Positions 35,670 to 49,311 of a stretch of DNA of 64,000 nucleotides are shown here, in pieces (positions within the stretch are counted from its first letter, which is position 1; the number at the start of each line of letters is the position of its first letter). Origin of the DNA: Ophiura sarsii (taxonomy: Eukaryota > Echinodermata > Ophiuroidea > Amphilepidida > Ophiuridae); contig CM069444.1 in assembly GCA_035610835.1 (NCBI GenBank), forward strand, positions 3,602,875-3,666,874, read 5' to 3'. The notes under the pieces are model-generated. The model had not been told where the DNA came from. It saw only the letters and a program-made list of their open reading frames with translations, and searched no databases. A program made the position numbers and the translations under genes.

Positions 35670-36550
35670 TCCCCCCTTAAAGCCACAAATGTATGAATAT
35701 TGCTCAATATCATGTATACCCCTTAACATTTAGTGTCTATCCCAATGTTTCAGGGGGCAAGGAACTCATTAAGATACTCAGATGTACTGTAAATTTAAGA
35801 TGACGCCAAAATGGCCAATATATTGGTCAATGTATTTACCACCTGCTAGAGCCTAATTGCGACGGACGGGCCGGGCGACGGGGAGGAGGGGAGGTGGCGG
35901 GTTTTTGGGGTTACATGGGATATCCCTAAGAAAACATCTTTGTGAATCTATTTGTTTTAAACGATACTCGCACCACCCGCAGGGAACTAAAATCAAGACA
36001 TCGTAATTATAAATCAGAACTATTAATATCATTTACGTCTTCAAATTATTGCAACATAAATTGATTTAGAAGCTCGCAAAAATGGCGAAAAATTACGTCC
36101 TTCCATTGAGTGTAACTCATACACTCTACAATTAAAATTGTTGATAGTACACCTGTATTTAATAAGTATAGCATAATAGTATCATATAATACACTTTAGT
36201 GTATTTTTATGAGGTGTTGCAATATGAGCAGAATACCACCATTGCATTGTGTATCATTTTGTACAAAGTGTGAGTGTGAAATACCGATTCTAAATTCATT
36301 TCTGCTAGCAAATAAAGGGTTTTATCAATCTATCTTTATTTTATTCCGCGTATTTTAATTGAAAACAAACCACACATTTGAAAAGGGAGAAATTTGCAGT
36401 TAGACGCTTCAGTGGTTTATTCATTTAAATGGTTGGTGGCCAAAGGGATGGGAGAGGATCCTCGGGATCGACCCTAATTATTTAATCAACACCTTTGTCC
36501 CTCGGCAGATTTTAATTTTGTTTTGGGTATTCAAGAGTGTGACTAATACA

Positions 36551-37300
36551 TATATACCGGTCGACAAAGGAGGCGCTAGTATAAGTATTAAAATACTTAA
36601 AAACCGAGGATGGATCCCTTGGACAACCCCGCTTTGGTCACTGTACAGTTGAGAACACCATTTCATTTGTTTGGTTAATAAAATGACCTTCTATGTAGGA
36701 CAATACTATATATGACTTTTTGATATTCATGACCTACCTTCATTCGAGAAAAAAATGACGGCATCTTACGGCCGTATTTAAGCGAAACGATAGGTAAGGT
36801 TGGTCGGTCGAACGTTAAACTATTTTTCTAAATGTTCTTGATTTTTATAAACAAAAATTGTGAAACTTTTGAACAGTTTTCTGAAATTTGGAGACATTTC
36901 AAAATAAATCAATCTCAAATTCGAATAAAATGGGTCTGCCGTGCCCGTGGGTACCATTTACATAGGCCTGTTATCGAAGACAGTTCAATGACTCGAGCAG
37001 AATAAAACAAACAAATTCATCCTTACTGTATATTTGGCAAATTACCAGATCGTGGTATATAAATCACCACGCGCGATCGCGTTATTCTGCGTTCTACATC
37101 TTACTGCAAATCTATTTGCAAAGTGCATTATACATGTACGCGCGCTCAAAAGCAGTGCATCACACTAAAAAAAGTAAACAACTTGCCGGATTAGTTATAC
37201 TATAAATTGGTAAAAGATTTCTGATTTCGATTTGTATCAATAAAGTTAAGAAAATGCATTAAATTAACATTAAAAGTCATTTGGAATGAAATAAAACCCC
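36551..37300. repeat. 750-bp segment, copy 3
   Basis: Counterpart of 2663-3413, with variants shared with copy 2. Confidence 0.55.
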
Positions 37301-37636
37301 CGACATGCACAAGAAAGGGAATACATGATGTACATTAAGTATGTTTGCTTGGCTATCGGGTGATTTGGAGGGACAGGTCCACAATGGACCTGGTGATCCA
37401 TTATAACACCATTCATGTACCAAAAAGACTACACGGCTGAACAATAACAGGAAAGTTAACCTGTGACTGAACCTTAACCGCCAAAGCGTGTTCTGGGGAA
37501 TTCAACTATCAGGGGAGAATACTTTTTCGTCAGCGCATGATAGCCAACGTGATCGCGGCATGAGATAGTAGTGTGGTGTTTTGAGGTGCAGAGGAAAGTT
37601 TGGGGTTAATAACCTGTAAATCACCGTAATACTTAC

Positions 37637-37778
37637 GACATCCATGAATCTGTACACGGAGACTGATTGATGTTACGAAATCCATTGGGTAGATGCGTAG
37701 TGCCGTTGCGTCCAATATGGGTTGGGGCAAAAGAACTTCGAACGGTGCGTCCGCCTTTTCAGGTTTGACATTGAAAAT
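37637..37778 (-). CDS. Copy 3: discoidin domain 2, C-terminal exon (variant)
   Basis: As 3749-3890 but with one replacement near the start: IFNV in place of IFIV (ATT to AAT). Splice sites and phase are intact. Confidence 0.88.
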
Positions 37779-37968
37779 CTACGGAATCATAAAATGGTAA
37801 CCCAAGTTATACTTCGTTGTATTCAAAACGTAGCTTAAGGCCTATAAATATAACGACAAATACGTTACATATATAACATCTGTCGGTCAAATTCCTTTTA
37901 CAGACCCGGTACACTGTAACGCAAATGGTAACTATTATTCATGTTCAAAGAGAGTTAAATGCGCTAAC

Positions 37969-38273
37969 CTGTCGTTCTTTGCTGCCGATATCTGTTTTTA
38001 ATACAGTTAGCCATTCATCACTGACGCCTTCTTGTGAATAAGTAATGTAGAATTGGGAAACATACGAATCAGCGAAACCTTGTGTGAGGACAGTGTTGAT
38101 ATCATACGGCGAATTGAAATTAAATTGAAGATATTCCTCGTCGGTTTCATCGGTTTTTGGTGTCCACGGGATACCATCGAGACGTCCCATTACTTCTTCG
38201 CTATCGATTGTTTCGCTTCGTGAGGAATACACTATTTGGTCGTCCTCAACATCTATGGTCTCCAAGCAGACGG
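37969..38273 (-). CDS. Copy 3: discoidin domain 2, N-terminal exon (variant)
   Basis: As 4081-4385 but with three replacements: SSQSE to SSRSE, ETVDS to ETIDS, and DETGEE to DETDEE. With the change in the following exon, nearly all amino-acid variation seen among the four cassettes is in this copy's domain 2. Confidence 0.9.
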
Positions 38274-38636
38274 CTGTAGAATATGGTTAACAATAATATT
38301 TAAGATTATATAACATTCGAACTTGAAGTTTTGAAATGTTCGGGCAGTAATATTTAGCATTTCACTATTAATATTTGGATACGGCATCGCTAAAAAAAAT
38401 CTCGTGACACATTTAGTGTCAAATGAATTTACCTTTTTAAAAATCCCAGTAAACTCAGATTTCACTCCTGGGTAAAATACGTAGCAATGTACACATGTAC
38501 ATTGAATATTCATATATAGTGATTTAATCTTTGGCAGTATGGGCTTATTCACTATGAAGGGGAATTTTTCCCACTCTTTATTAATGTTAAGTCCTTTTTC
38601 TCGTGTAAAACCTTTATGTACAGCGTTTTAACTTAC

Positions 38637-38778
38637 CGCATCCTGATAATTCAACCCGGAATTCAATTGGTCCGTTCGATGACAATGGGCGAAGACGAAT
38701 TCTTTGGACATTTTCCAGAGGAGGATTTAGCTCTGTTTCTTGGAGGGTGTCGCTGTCTTTGCCATTGAGCTTAAATTT
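38637..38778 (-). CDS. Copy 3: discoidin domain 1, C-terminal exon
   Basis: Identical to 4760-4901. Confidence 0.9.
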
Positions 38779-39140
38779 CTATAAAGTGAGAGATATCGTT
38801 ATACAAGGTCGATAATATAAGGAACTAAAGATTGGGTATAAATATACTTCCAGTAACTGTCAAAACATATAACAATCATGTTTTCGTTCGGTTATCCCCA
38901 AGGTCTCTAAGATATGTTTGGATCCCCGTTTTATAGGAACATTATCTCATACATCTAATCAGATGTGTTCTACGTCGTAAGGCAGACTGTAAAAATTATT
39001 AAAGAAAATGAAATTATTGATTTCTTCGTAAGACCTACTTCTGGGGTCCAGGCAAACTGTCAGTGGATCACACTAAAGACAGTTTAATGTTCTTTGCTAT
39101 AGGGCGTACGAAATCAATAAGTTTCAATCAGATATCTATA

Positions 39141-39792
39141 ACAGCGTGTCCCAAAAAACTGGGTTCAAAAGTTTGCGAGCTTATAATGAAATAAGTAGGA
39201 AACATGGATAGTTTATATTTACGAATATCAAACAAAATAAACCTGACCTTAATTGGGTAAACTCGGAGACCAATCCAATGTAAACTTTTTGAAAGACAAA
39301 GATTTGAATAGAGCGTGGTCAGAACCCATTTGTCCCGATTTAAGGAAAAAACCATCCGTGCGTTGCATGAAACTGTGCGCTACACATATGTCCAGTATTC
39401 CCGGCATGGGGTTATTATTCTCCGAAAGAACTTAACAATAACTCGGACGGACTATAACAAAGAACACTTTGTTTTAATATTTATGTAAATAATGAACTTG
39501 TATTATTGCAATATGATCAAGATAATTTTGTTTACTGCCCAAGTCTTTGTAAAGAATGAATGCAAAGGCGAAACGTTGATTAAGTCACAACAATGCGCAA
39601 TTGCAACACATCGGGGTGTTCATTGAAAAGTGGGACAAATGGGTTTTGACCACGCTCTATTAACATCTTTGTATTTCAAACAGTTTATATTGGATTAATC
39701 ACAGATATCCCTAATTATGAACTATCCATGTTTCCTACCTTCTTAGTTATAAGCTCGCAAACTTTTGAACCCAGTTTTTTGGGACACGCTGT
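39141..39792. mobile_element. Mariner-type foldback element (copy 3)
   Basis: Same element and position as 5268-5921. Confidence 0.75.
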
Positions 39793-40260
39793 ATACCTTG
39801 CATATATTCCGAAACAATTATATTATCCTTTCAAACAAAATTACCAAATGACAGCTCTTGCATTTGGCATAATCTGTACCCAAAGAAGATTCCTTGCACA
39901 GACCAGCATGCTTAGGACCACTAACACTGCCGACAAGGCTTTCCCCCAAATAAATGGTGTCAAATATGTGTTAAAGTAATTAGCAGCTGCCATGAAAGTA
40001 GTCTGACTTACAACTGTGAAAGAAGTCGAATCCCAATCAAATAAAATTTACATGTGTTATTCAACAAACCAAAAATAGGGTCTTTAAGAGAACCAAGAGA
40101 GGACTGAAGTCACAGCAACTTCCTACTTGCAGCAGGTTCTTGAATACCATTGTTTATAAGCGTTTCATTGCAATGTTATGTCAAAGTATGCTGGTGATGC
40201 TCAAGTATTCTTCATTTTAGTGTACCTAAGCTCTTCCAAAAATGAAGTGTTTATACATAC

Positions 40261-40544
40261 CCGAGGTTTATTGGAATCCTTCTTCGTAATGTACTGCCAT
40301 TCAGGCTCTTCGCTATCGGTCAAATATTGAACGCTGAATTGAGTAACAGTGCCTTGTGTTGTTATAACGGTGATTTGACGTGGAAAGATGAGTCCAATTT
40401 CGATGTACTCTTTCTCACCGGTTGGTTTCCATGGATCTCCGTTTACTCGGCCCGTTCCGGCTTTCGTATTACTTGTACTATAGGATATCATGCTATCCGG
40501 AATTTTTCCATCTGCAATGCCCATCTGTTCTCGGCATATTTGAA
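40261..40544 (-). CDS. Copy 3: discoidin domain 1, N-terminal exon
   Basis: Same protein as 6390-6673; shares a silent ACC to ACA change with copy 4 in ITVITTQG. Confidence 0.92.
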
Positions 40545-41524
40545 CTGTGTATAAGCAATATGAAAATGATGTATTATAAATGAGGAGAGTTCAAAATCAC
40601 TTGCATTAACTACTCTGTCATATAGGCAAACTTTACATTTAACTGTACTATCCTATTCGACAGTTCAAATTGATGACACAAGTCGATCATATTTACTTTG
40701 TAAACGTCGAAGCGCCGGGCTCAGCGCATTCGATTGATAAACGTAATATCGCAAGTGACGGTGTCACATTTTGGACAGCCCCTCACACCGATTGTCAGCT
40801 ATTATAGTAGCACGTGGAGTAACTTTTAACGTGACTTGTAGACTGAACTAAGAAAATCAAAAATACATGGATTGTTGACTATTGATACACGAACAACTAG
40901 TCATTTCATGAGACCGAGATCTGTGTAGTGTACGAAATGGTTGGCTTAAAAACATCCTCTTGGCCACTTTTTATTTTGTTCGTGCACATGGAACGTAGGA
41001 CAAGAGTATCACATTTCTTCAGTGTATTTCTAACAACTCGTGTGACGCTAAACCATAAAGTTATACGAAAGGAGTTACTTCTTGCCAGCATCAATGGAAC
41101 GATGATGATCGCAGTGGTACTACACAAAAGAGGCTAAACCATTGATATAATGTGTATTGAACTGACAATCACGGAGAGTTACCGCGAAAAAATCGATCTA
41201 GATTGACCAAGCAGAATTCCCACACTTGATGGTCCGACGCTAGCGTGTTTCCCTCATTCCTTGTACTAAAAATACCTATTTAGCTCAAAGCACTACTAAT
41301 TTTAATAAATAACTACATGTTTTTGATATTGCAAATGTGTAAAAACCAAGCAAAAAACAATACATATGATAACGAAACTATTGACAGGCAGTTGAATCAT
41401 ATTATAAGACGTGGATCAAAACGAAATAAAAAATAAGTTGATATTCAATATGTTGAACAGTTTATATTTCAACAGAAAAATGAGGCAAATCCGGGCACAC
41501 TTAAAAAGTATTATACAGAATACT

Positions 41525-42708
41525 TTGTTTTTGGCACCGGAGTGTGTATTTATGGGAGAAAAAGCAATGTTTGTAACCGGACTTGCTGCATCATTGATGA
41601 CTGTTATTCTCAACTTCCACATTCGTAACTTAGGGCGGATTCGCTGCTTCCTTAACCAGGAAGCTTGCCATCATGCCGCCAGAGCGCTTGTTTTGTCTCG
41701 CATTGATTATGCCAATTCCCTTTTGTACGGAGCTCGTGAAGCTGATCTAAAACATTTGCAACGTATCCAAAATAAAGCTGCCGGACTAGTCTTTGCATGT
41801 GGACGAGACAGGTGCTCTGTCAAACTGTTGCGTTCCTTACACTGGCTCCCACTCAAAGAAAGAATACATTTCGAAATCATGTTGCATATCTGGTACTGCT
41901 CCGGCTTATCTACAGAATCTAGTCACGTTGTACAATTATCCTGATACTACTAGAAGTAGGCACAGACTTCGTTCTTCATCGGACATAACGAAGCTCAATC
42001 CCGTTCGTTCCCACAAAAGAGCTGGTGATTGTTGTCTCACTGTTTTCGGACCTCAGCTCAGGACTGAATTTTTTATTGCGGGTTCAATCCATAGCCTACA
42101 AAAGCTCCCCGATCTTGAACTGAAAGTGGGTGATCATGTCATCAGGCCTTCACCTAATGTGCGCAACCTGAACATCAGAAGAATTCAGCGCTATCTTGAC
42201 AAGGACACTAAACACCATGTTGTCCGTGCTTTGATTTTATCTCGCTTGGACTATGTAATAGTCTACTATAGATGGCCTCAAATCTCAAGATCTCCGCCGC
42301 CTTCAATCCATCCAAAACAAAGCAGCCAAACTCATTTTCTCTGTTCCTAGACTAACTAATCCTGTACCATTAATGAACAAACTTCATTGGCTCCAAATTC
42401 AAAACCGGATAAAATTCAACTCTGCCTGCTCATCTATAAGTGCCTCAATAAATCTGCCCCACCTATCTCATCAATAAAATTAGTTTAAAACCTGCTCTCT
42501 CCAGCGGTCCTCTCACCAGATCAGCCCAGGTCAGAACCCTCTTTGTTATCCCTGCTTGCAAGACATCCATTGGTGACAAAGCTTTTGCAGTTGCTGGACC
42601 TTCCATCTGGAACCGCCTGCCACAGAGTGTCCGTGAAGCCACATCTGTCAACCAGTTAGAAGTTGCTGACGTCTCACTTATTTTGAAATATGTCTCTGTG
42701 TCTCTCAT
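41525..42708 (+). pseudogene. Decayed LINE reverse transcriptase relic (copy 3)
   Basis: Same relic as 7655-8850. A 14-bp deletion near 41886 removes part of the QVYKCISG region and shifts the frame, again showing lack of constraint. Confidence 0.8.
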
Positions 42709-42907
42709 TAATATATATATATATATATATTTTGTGCGTTATTGAATAAGCGTATGTATCATTGATGAGCCAAGAAAAAAAAATCATAACATTTGTTTCC
42801 ACATTTAAAACATGTATCGATTTTGACTAATCTTGTTGCATCTTGTGCGCAATGATGACTCATGATGACAAGTGGTCACTTGGGTTTAAAATGTCAATTT
42901 TCACTCC

Positions 42908-43155
42908 TATGAATTCAGTTGATATCTAGTTGATATTTAGCTGATATGAACTCAGTTTAGCTGGTATGAATTCAATTTAGCCGGTATGAATTCAGTTTAT
43001 CTGGTATAAATTCAGTTTAGCTGGTATCAGTTGAGCTGGTACGATTTCAGTTTAGCTGGTATGAATTCAGTTTAGATGGTATGAATTCAGTTTAGATGGT
43101 ATGAATTCAGTTTAGATGGTATAAATACAGTTTAGATGGTATGATGGTATGAATA
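42908..43155. repeat. 20-bp minisatellite (copy 3)
   Basis: Same repeat as 9063-9310 with similar unit number. Confidence 0.85.
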
Positions 43156-43280
43156 GAGGTTAGCTGGTTGTTTATCATTATCAATATTTTCGAATTGACA
43201 TAAACACTTCAGGCTCGTATTTATCTATGATATATACTCCCTATGCTAATGCACAGTGTAACAGGCTAAACATTGCTTAC

Positions 43281-43328
43281 CTGTGGTGGTAGTTATAACT
43301 GTGGTTGATACAATTGAGGTAGTTGTAC
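43281..43328 (-). CDS. Copy 3: Thr-rich linker exon 4
   Basis: Identical to 9436-9483. Confidence 0.75.
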
Positions 43329-46300
43329 CTACATTGGAAAAAATAGGAAGAACAATTCAACATTATATTATTGTATATCGCATTATAGGTGGCCTTCCAC
43401 TTCGGTAGTTTATAATTAAACCAGAAGTCTTAGATATTTTCTCTCTTCGGATTATTAAAGGGATATTTAAAATGCCATTCAAATAAATTCCAAACACAAG
43501 TCAATCCGATAAAGGATTACACAAATACAGAAGCCTAAAGACAAATAAAACCAAAAAACTAACACAACCACCTTTTCGGGGTACCGAGGTTTAAAAAAAC
43601 CCACGTGATCAAAACAAGTATCCTTAGTAACACAATATTTTGGCCAAATTACTGAGCGGATGAAATAACTTTGATAAAAGTTACTTTGATATCTAGATCC
43701 ATTAATAAGTATTACCTGGTGTAGTACTTTGTTCCACTTTGGGTCAGATATTGTTTGACCGTTAAAGGGTCAAGACCTGGAGTCGTTATGCAGACTTATT
43801 TGAAAGCGTTTATACATTAAACAACTAGAGAACAATTTAATATATGGTATGTTGATAGAATGTGTGTATTCACTACCATTGATGTGTAATATATATTTAT
43901 GTACAGAGAATGTAATTGATATTTACATGGACCATTCGTGAGTAAGTAAAATCTTATTCTAGGGTGTGTCAACATATTCAGGTATTGTTTATTCCTTATT
44001 GCATAAAAATATCGCACTGAGTTTTCATTGTGTATGATGACAATTGAGGTTATGATACTATTTAAACATGTTGGTCAAGTGGGCTATATATGGAATTAGT
44101 ATACAGGCAGTGACAAAAAAAGTAATACAGTTTTGAAGAAAAAAAAATTAAAATATCTCCCGTTGAATTTCTGTTTTGATGTTATGCGACGTGGATTTTG
44201 TAAGCTTTCGAATAAGCTTTGATTCATCACAATCGATGGTTGATAAGCAGATATATGATCAATTGTCTAAAGTTGTCATGAAATCTTTGGTTTAATCAAT
44301 GGTAAAACCACTTGGATGATTATGAAAAGAAATCGAACCAGGAACGTAGCAGTAGAGCGCTCTTGTGAGACAACAATGGTTCATTTCAAGTGGTTGAAAG
44401 TTTTACAAAGAAGGTAAGGTCTTTACAAAGATCTGTAATGTGGGGTAGAATTAAAACCATCCCTTACTAAGAGCATGGCTGCCTAAAATTGGCTTTCATT
44501 ATCCATGCATTATCCATCAAAGACATTATAATATCATACTCTATAACTAGTAGTAGAGTATGATATTAAACTACTACTACTAGTACACCACTGTGTTATT
44601 GCATCATGAACATGCATTGATCGATGGATACTGGATTGGGGTAGTCAGAGATTGGGGTAAACAGAGGATCTTGTTTAGATCTAAAAGGAAGAAACAGATC
44701 AAATGCTTTTGCTAACCAATGTGCTACACGACATCATCAAAATTGCACCAAAGAACCAGGCAATGCGTCAAACAGCTTAAAACAGTCAGCAGTCAATCTC
44801 GTCGCGTTTGGCGTTCCTCGTCTTTATCAATAACCCCAACGAATTTTGCTTAACAAACTTAGACTATTTTCTTTCTTTGGACTATTAAAGGGAATTCATT
44901 ACTTCATGAATAATCGTGATAGCTGCGTACAGCGTACTTAATGCGTTCAAATAAAATTAATCGTTTTATGAGAACGCTTACGCGAAATGCAGGTAACTAA
45001 TAATTGCCCGAAAGTACTGCGCCAAAGTGTTCGATTGTTTTGCTTATTGACCGACCAATCAAATTAAAGCCTCATGCCTCTAAAGTGGATATTCAATGAG
45101 TTATGATGAAATACGATTAAAGCTTATTTATGATTGGTTTAATGATAAAAATGTTAATGAGGGGATGACCCGACTTGGACTGTTTCAATAATTAAGAAGG
45201 GGTGGCGGCCCATATATGGCCCGGTTAGCGCTTGGTATTTTAACAAAGTTCACGTTTTTTCCTTCTAGATATTTTTTCCTTCAGTGATATACAGTACACT
45301 GCAATTACAAGAGCTGGGTGTATATTTTGACACAGAGTTACAAATTCCATAAATTTGATGGAGCAGAAACATGTAATTCAAGCTGGTTCGGCATTTTTAT
45401 TAATTTTGGGGTGTAAATTACACAGACGAAATATTTTACATAGAGAGATCCCTTTGGTATTTGCTACCGGGATAATATATGGGTGTAGAGTCTTATTATA
45501 GAACCAAACCGGCATAAGACTAAGGTTATAATAAAGCTGTATTACAGCAATCATTTCCACCCATATATTAACTACTTGTAACTATTTGCTCCTCCTCCTC
45601 TTCCTCAATCACCCCAACAAATTTTGCTTAACGACCTGCATGATTAAACCTTATTCTATTTTCTCTCTTCGGATAATTAAAGGGAATTCTTTACTTCATG
45701 AATAGTTGCGATGGCTACGTACCTAGTGCGTTCCAATAATATTAATCGTTGTATGAGAACGCGCACGCGAAATGCAGGTTATTAATAATTGCCCGAAAGT
45801 ACTGCGCCAAAGTATTCGACTGTTTTGCTTATTGACCGACCAATCAAATTAAAGCCTCACGCCCCTTATCTGAATATTCAATGAGTTATGAGGAAACACG
45901 ATAAAGCTTATTAAATGAAAAAATACTTAGGCATATACTAACTACCATCTGAAACAGTTTACCAACATTCGCCGTTTATCATATAATATTTCATGATTAT
46001 CTTAGTTCGAAACTCAGGTGCTGAATTCGGAAGTTATGCATCGTTTAACTCGCGGACTTTCGCGGCAAATCTCAATCCGGAAGTGCCGTTATTTGCTTAT
46101 TTGGCATGAAGGCGATGTCGGAATTGTATGACATTTTGGATTTGGGTTATGTTGATGATTATCTTTACGTTACTTGCTCATTTAGTATATTAATACATCT
46201 ATCAATGCCCCTTTAACATTATGACAATAGACGGTAAAATAGTATGGCCAGCAAGAAAAGAACCTTACCACAATGACTTTATGCTTTTAAATATTTCAAA

Positions 46301-46743
46301 GAAATATTTTCCTCTATAACATGAATTGATAGTAAAATAAATAACCTAAATAAGAGAACAACTAGAAAAAAAATAGAAAAATAAAATAAAGCTTATTTCT
46401 GATTGGTTGAATGATAAAAATGTTAATGAGGGGATAAACCCGACTTGGACTGTTTCAATAATTAAGAAGGGGTGGACAAGATAATAAACTGTAAACGAAT
46501 TAATTATTAACGTCATTATATCGGTACAAATCAACGATTTGGATAAATATGCATCTTTATCAGTAATGAATGAAAATAATGATTGCTTAACAGCTGTTTT
46601 CGTGAATTTTATTTTATATCCTCGGTTGTTATTACGGTCGTTGGGAATTCCTCAGATCATAACAACAACCTCTGATTTAAAAACTAATTAACGAAAACAG
46701 CTGCTACGCAGTCATTATTCTCTAATCCATTAATAAGTATTAC

Positions 46744-46914
46744 CTGGTGTAGTACTTTGTTTCACTGTTGAACTTTCCAAAAGTGTACCTGGTGTAGTAC
46801 TTTGACTTTGTTCTACGGTTGAACTTTCCAATGGTGTACCTGGTGTAGTACTTTGACTTTGTTCTACGGTTGAACTTTCCAATGCTGTGGCTGTGGCAAT
46901 AGCAGCAGTAAGTG
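46744..46914 (-). CDS. Copy 3: Thr/Ser-rich linker exon 3
   Basis: Same peptide, splice sites and internal repeats as 12877-13047. Confidence 0.8.
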
Positions 46915-48302
46915 CTAGAAAAATATGGTCCACAAATATGACTATTATTCTAACATAAACAACAAACATAATATGAACATTTGTATAGCGCTCTTACACA
47001 TATCGCAGCGCTTAACAAAATAAAAGCATTACACAATAAAAAAAAGTATTAAACACTACTTGCACTATGACGATGGAATAATTAAGTTGAGTTTTAAATC
47101 AAAATTGGGTCAGTGATGAGGAATACCTAGCGTGACGCGGTAAACTTTAAAAATCCGAGTGTTAGAGGCAGAACGTGAAAATGTTTCAAATATCAGAATT
47201 TCGCCAGGGTTTGAGCTTATAAGAGAGGGAAATGATGTTTGTAACATACATTATAAGATTCAAGATTATTAGTCGGGGATATACGGGGGTTACCGTGCAT
47301 CCCCCAGGACTCCCCCAAACCAACTTTTTTGACTTCATGTCATGTTCCTAAAATAGATTCCAGATATCAATAAGAATGATTTTGTTATGCTAAGGGATTA
47401 TTCAAGATGGTGTCCAAGATGGCCGCCAAAACTGGTCCAAATTCATAAAATGACATATATCAATCAAAATGTATGGTGAAAGTATAGTCTTGATAATGGA
47501 ATGTATGTATTAGACCACAAGTAACTAATATCCAGTATCAGTACAATTGTTTTTTTAACATTTACCTAAATCCAAAATAAGAGTTTATATTGCATCACAT
47601 TCACCAACTAGTACATGTATGTTCTAAACTGGTAAGCTATTGCTTTTAGATATAAGACCCATCTCTGTGACAACTTTGATTATGTATCACTTTCCAAAAT
47701 GATGTTAAATGACCTAAAACAATTGTTTTGTATTGCAAATGACCATACTATGTAATACAAATACCCCAAATATAATAAGACAACATTTGCTATAGTTCTA
47801 TGGTAAAGCCTAGGGGCTGTATATCTAGTTTTAGTATTTTAAAATATCCAAGATGGCTGCAAAAGGTTAAAATTACTGAAAAGCAGTATTAGTTTATTGT
47901 TAGTATTACATTAGATATGACCACATTATTATATCTATAGCTTTTAATCCACCCAGTAAACGTATTTCGACGTGACAAGGTATGGTTGAATGGTTAGTTG
48001 TCTAAAATAGAATGGCTGCAATCACATATTGTAACAAACAAACCATATTGGAGATAATGTCATTTTTATTCACGTTTAATAGATATTGAGAATAACTCAA
48101 GTTTGGTACAAGGCATCAATTATTCCGAAAAAAGCTAATATTGATATTTTGACTCAATATTATTAAGGATTGGTGTAACTATTGATTTCTACTTTCATGT
48201 CAGAGCAGGTTGTATATAGTTGTTTTTACGCGTCATTAAAACACGGGGATACACACAAATCTACATATAAATAGTATACTTTTCTTTACTCTTCATACTC
48301 AC

Positions 48303-48404
48303 CCGGCGTCGTTGGAATCTCTATATCGATTGTAGTTGTTTCTACGGTTGTTCGACCATTAGTAACACGCGTTGTTGACGTGGTTGTTGTTGGGGAATCG
48401 GATG
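48303..48404 (-). CDS. Copy 3: Thr-rich linker exon 2
   Basis: Same peptide as 14440-14541, with one silent Arg codon change. Confidence 0.8.
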
Positions 48405-48731
48405 CTGTACATACACAAACGATATGAACTTCATGTTATTCATTATTCATAAAAGATTTGTGTACAATTCGAATAGAGAAAATATTTGATATCGATCTTT
48501 AAGCTCCATGAAAATCTCTGTTGATCTGATCGCTTTTAACATGGAACTGTTTAGTGTATTTTGTTTTTGAAAACGATGAACTATTGGATTATGGTGGCTG
48601 GCATAAACGCCTACAACTTGTTACAGTTGACCGAATATTTGTTAATACGTGTAGGTGGTTTAACTTGTATCGCGCACATGGACGCTATTAAACATTTGTA
48701 AAAATTATATATACTCCATTCTTTAACTTAC

Positions 48732-48821
48732 TCTTTACAGCCACTTTGGTAGTTGTGGATTCCGTAGTCGTAACACTGGTTGTCGGAGTGGGCGAAAGTG
48801 TCGTTACGATGGCGTTAGGTG
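48732..48821 (-). CDS. Copy 3: Thr-rich linker exon 1 (variant)
   Basis: As 14869-14958 but the last full codon is AAG in place of CAG (Gln to Lys), next to the donor 'a|gtaagtt'. It accepts the phase-1 splice from 49862-50003 of copy 4 across a much shortened intron. Confidence 0.75.
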
Positions 48822-48853
48822 CTAATTGTTGTGCTAGATACAAATTATTTAAT

Positions 48854-49311
48854 ATGAAGTTAAACTTTCGATCTCAACACAAGAAATATTTACCTGGAAT
48901 TTTCAGGTGTTACTACACCTTTCATCAGCAGACTAATGACTCGACTTGACCTTTTGGAGGTGTGACGTCAGAATCGGGTCATAGACTCTTGGTAATTTGT
49001 ACCTGCACCCGTCTTTGTTGAGTGATGGTTGGTTGGCTCTGATGTAAATAGCCTCCTTGACACCTCTCTCGAACCAACGAGGATCCCTATCCAAGATCTT
49101 GACTTTGTCTAAGTCAACCTCGGACGAGGTGGAACTAGGACGCCTGTGCTCTAGCGTCACACCTCCAAAAGGTCAAGTCGAGTCATTAGTCTGCTGATGA
49201 AAGGTGTAGTAACACCTGAAAAATCCAGGTAAATATTTCTTGTGTTGAGATCGAAAGTTTAACTTCATATTATTTATCACCAACACAGATGAACTTTCAT
49301 TCTAACAAATG
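48854..49311. mobile_element. Foldback insertion with Penelope-like coding remnant
   Basis: A 458-bp insertion flanked by 'atttaat' at 48847-48853 and 49312-49318, a likely 7-bp target duplication. Arms of 117 bp (48851-48967 and 49155-49271) are almost perfect inverted repeats. Between them lies a minus-strand coding remnant. It occurs only at this copy junction, so it followed the amplification. Penelope-like elements often leave inverted or partly duplicated copies; that origin is inferred from the remnant's sequence. Confidence 0.75.
48933..49160 (-). pseudogene. GIY-YIG / Penelope-like element C-terminal remnant
   Basis: The 75-codon minus-strand frame contains VDLDKVKILDRDPRWFERGV, KEAIYIRANQPSLNKDGCRY and KLPRVYDPIL. 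The pattern 'ILDR...W..R..KEAI.I....P.LN...G...L...Y...L' is one I associate with the C-terminal part of GIY-YIG endonuclease regions in Penelope-like retroelements. The catalytic GIY and YIG motifs themselves are not present, and both ends of the frame run into the inverted arms. It is a fragment, not a working gene. Confidence 0.55.

Larger units (their letters stand above)
35376..48853 (-). repeat. Tandem array copy 3 (about 13.5 kb, right end deleted)
   Basis: All eight exons are present. The copy ends early: at 48854 a foldback element is inserted, and after its flank about 2.5 kb of unit sequence is missing before copy 4 resumes. Introns: 38779-40260 holds the mariner-type foldback; 40545-43280 holds the RT relic and minisatellite; 43329-46743 holds duplicated AT-rich segments; 46915-48302 has nothing recognised. 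A 24-bp palindrome found in the other copies has collapsed near 46005. Confidence 0.95.
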
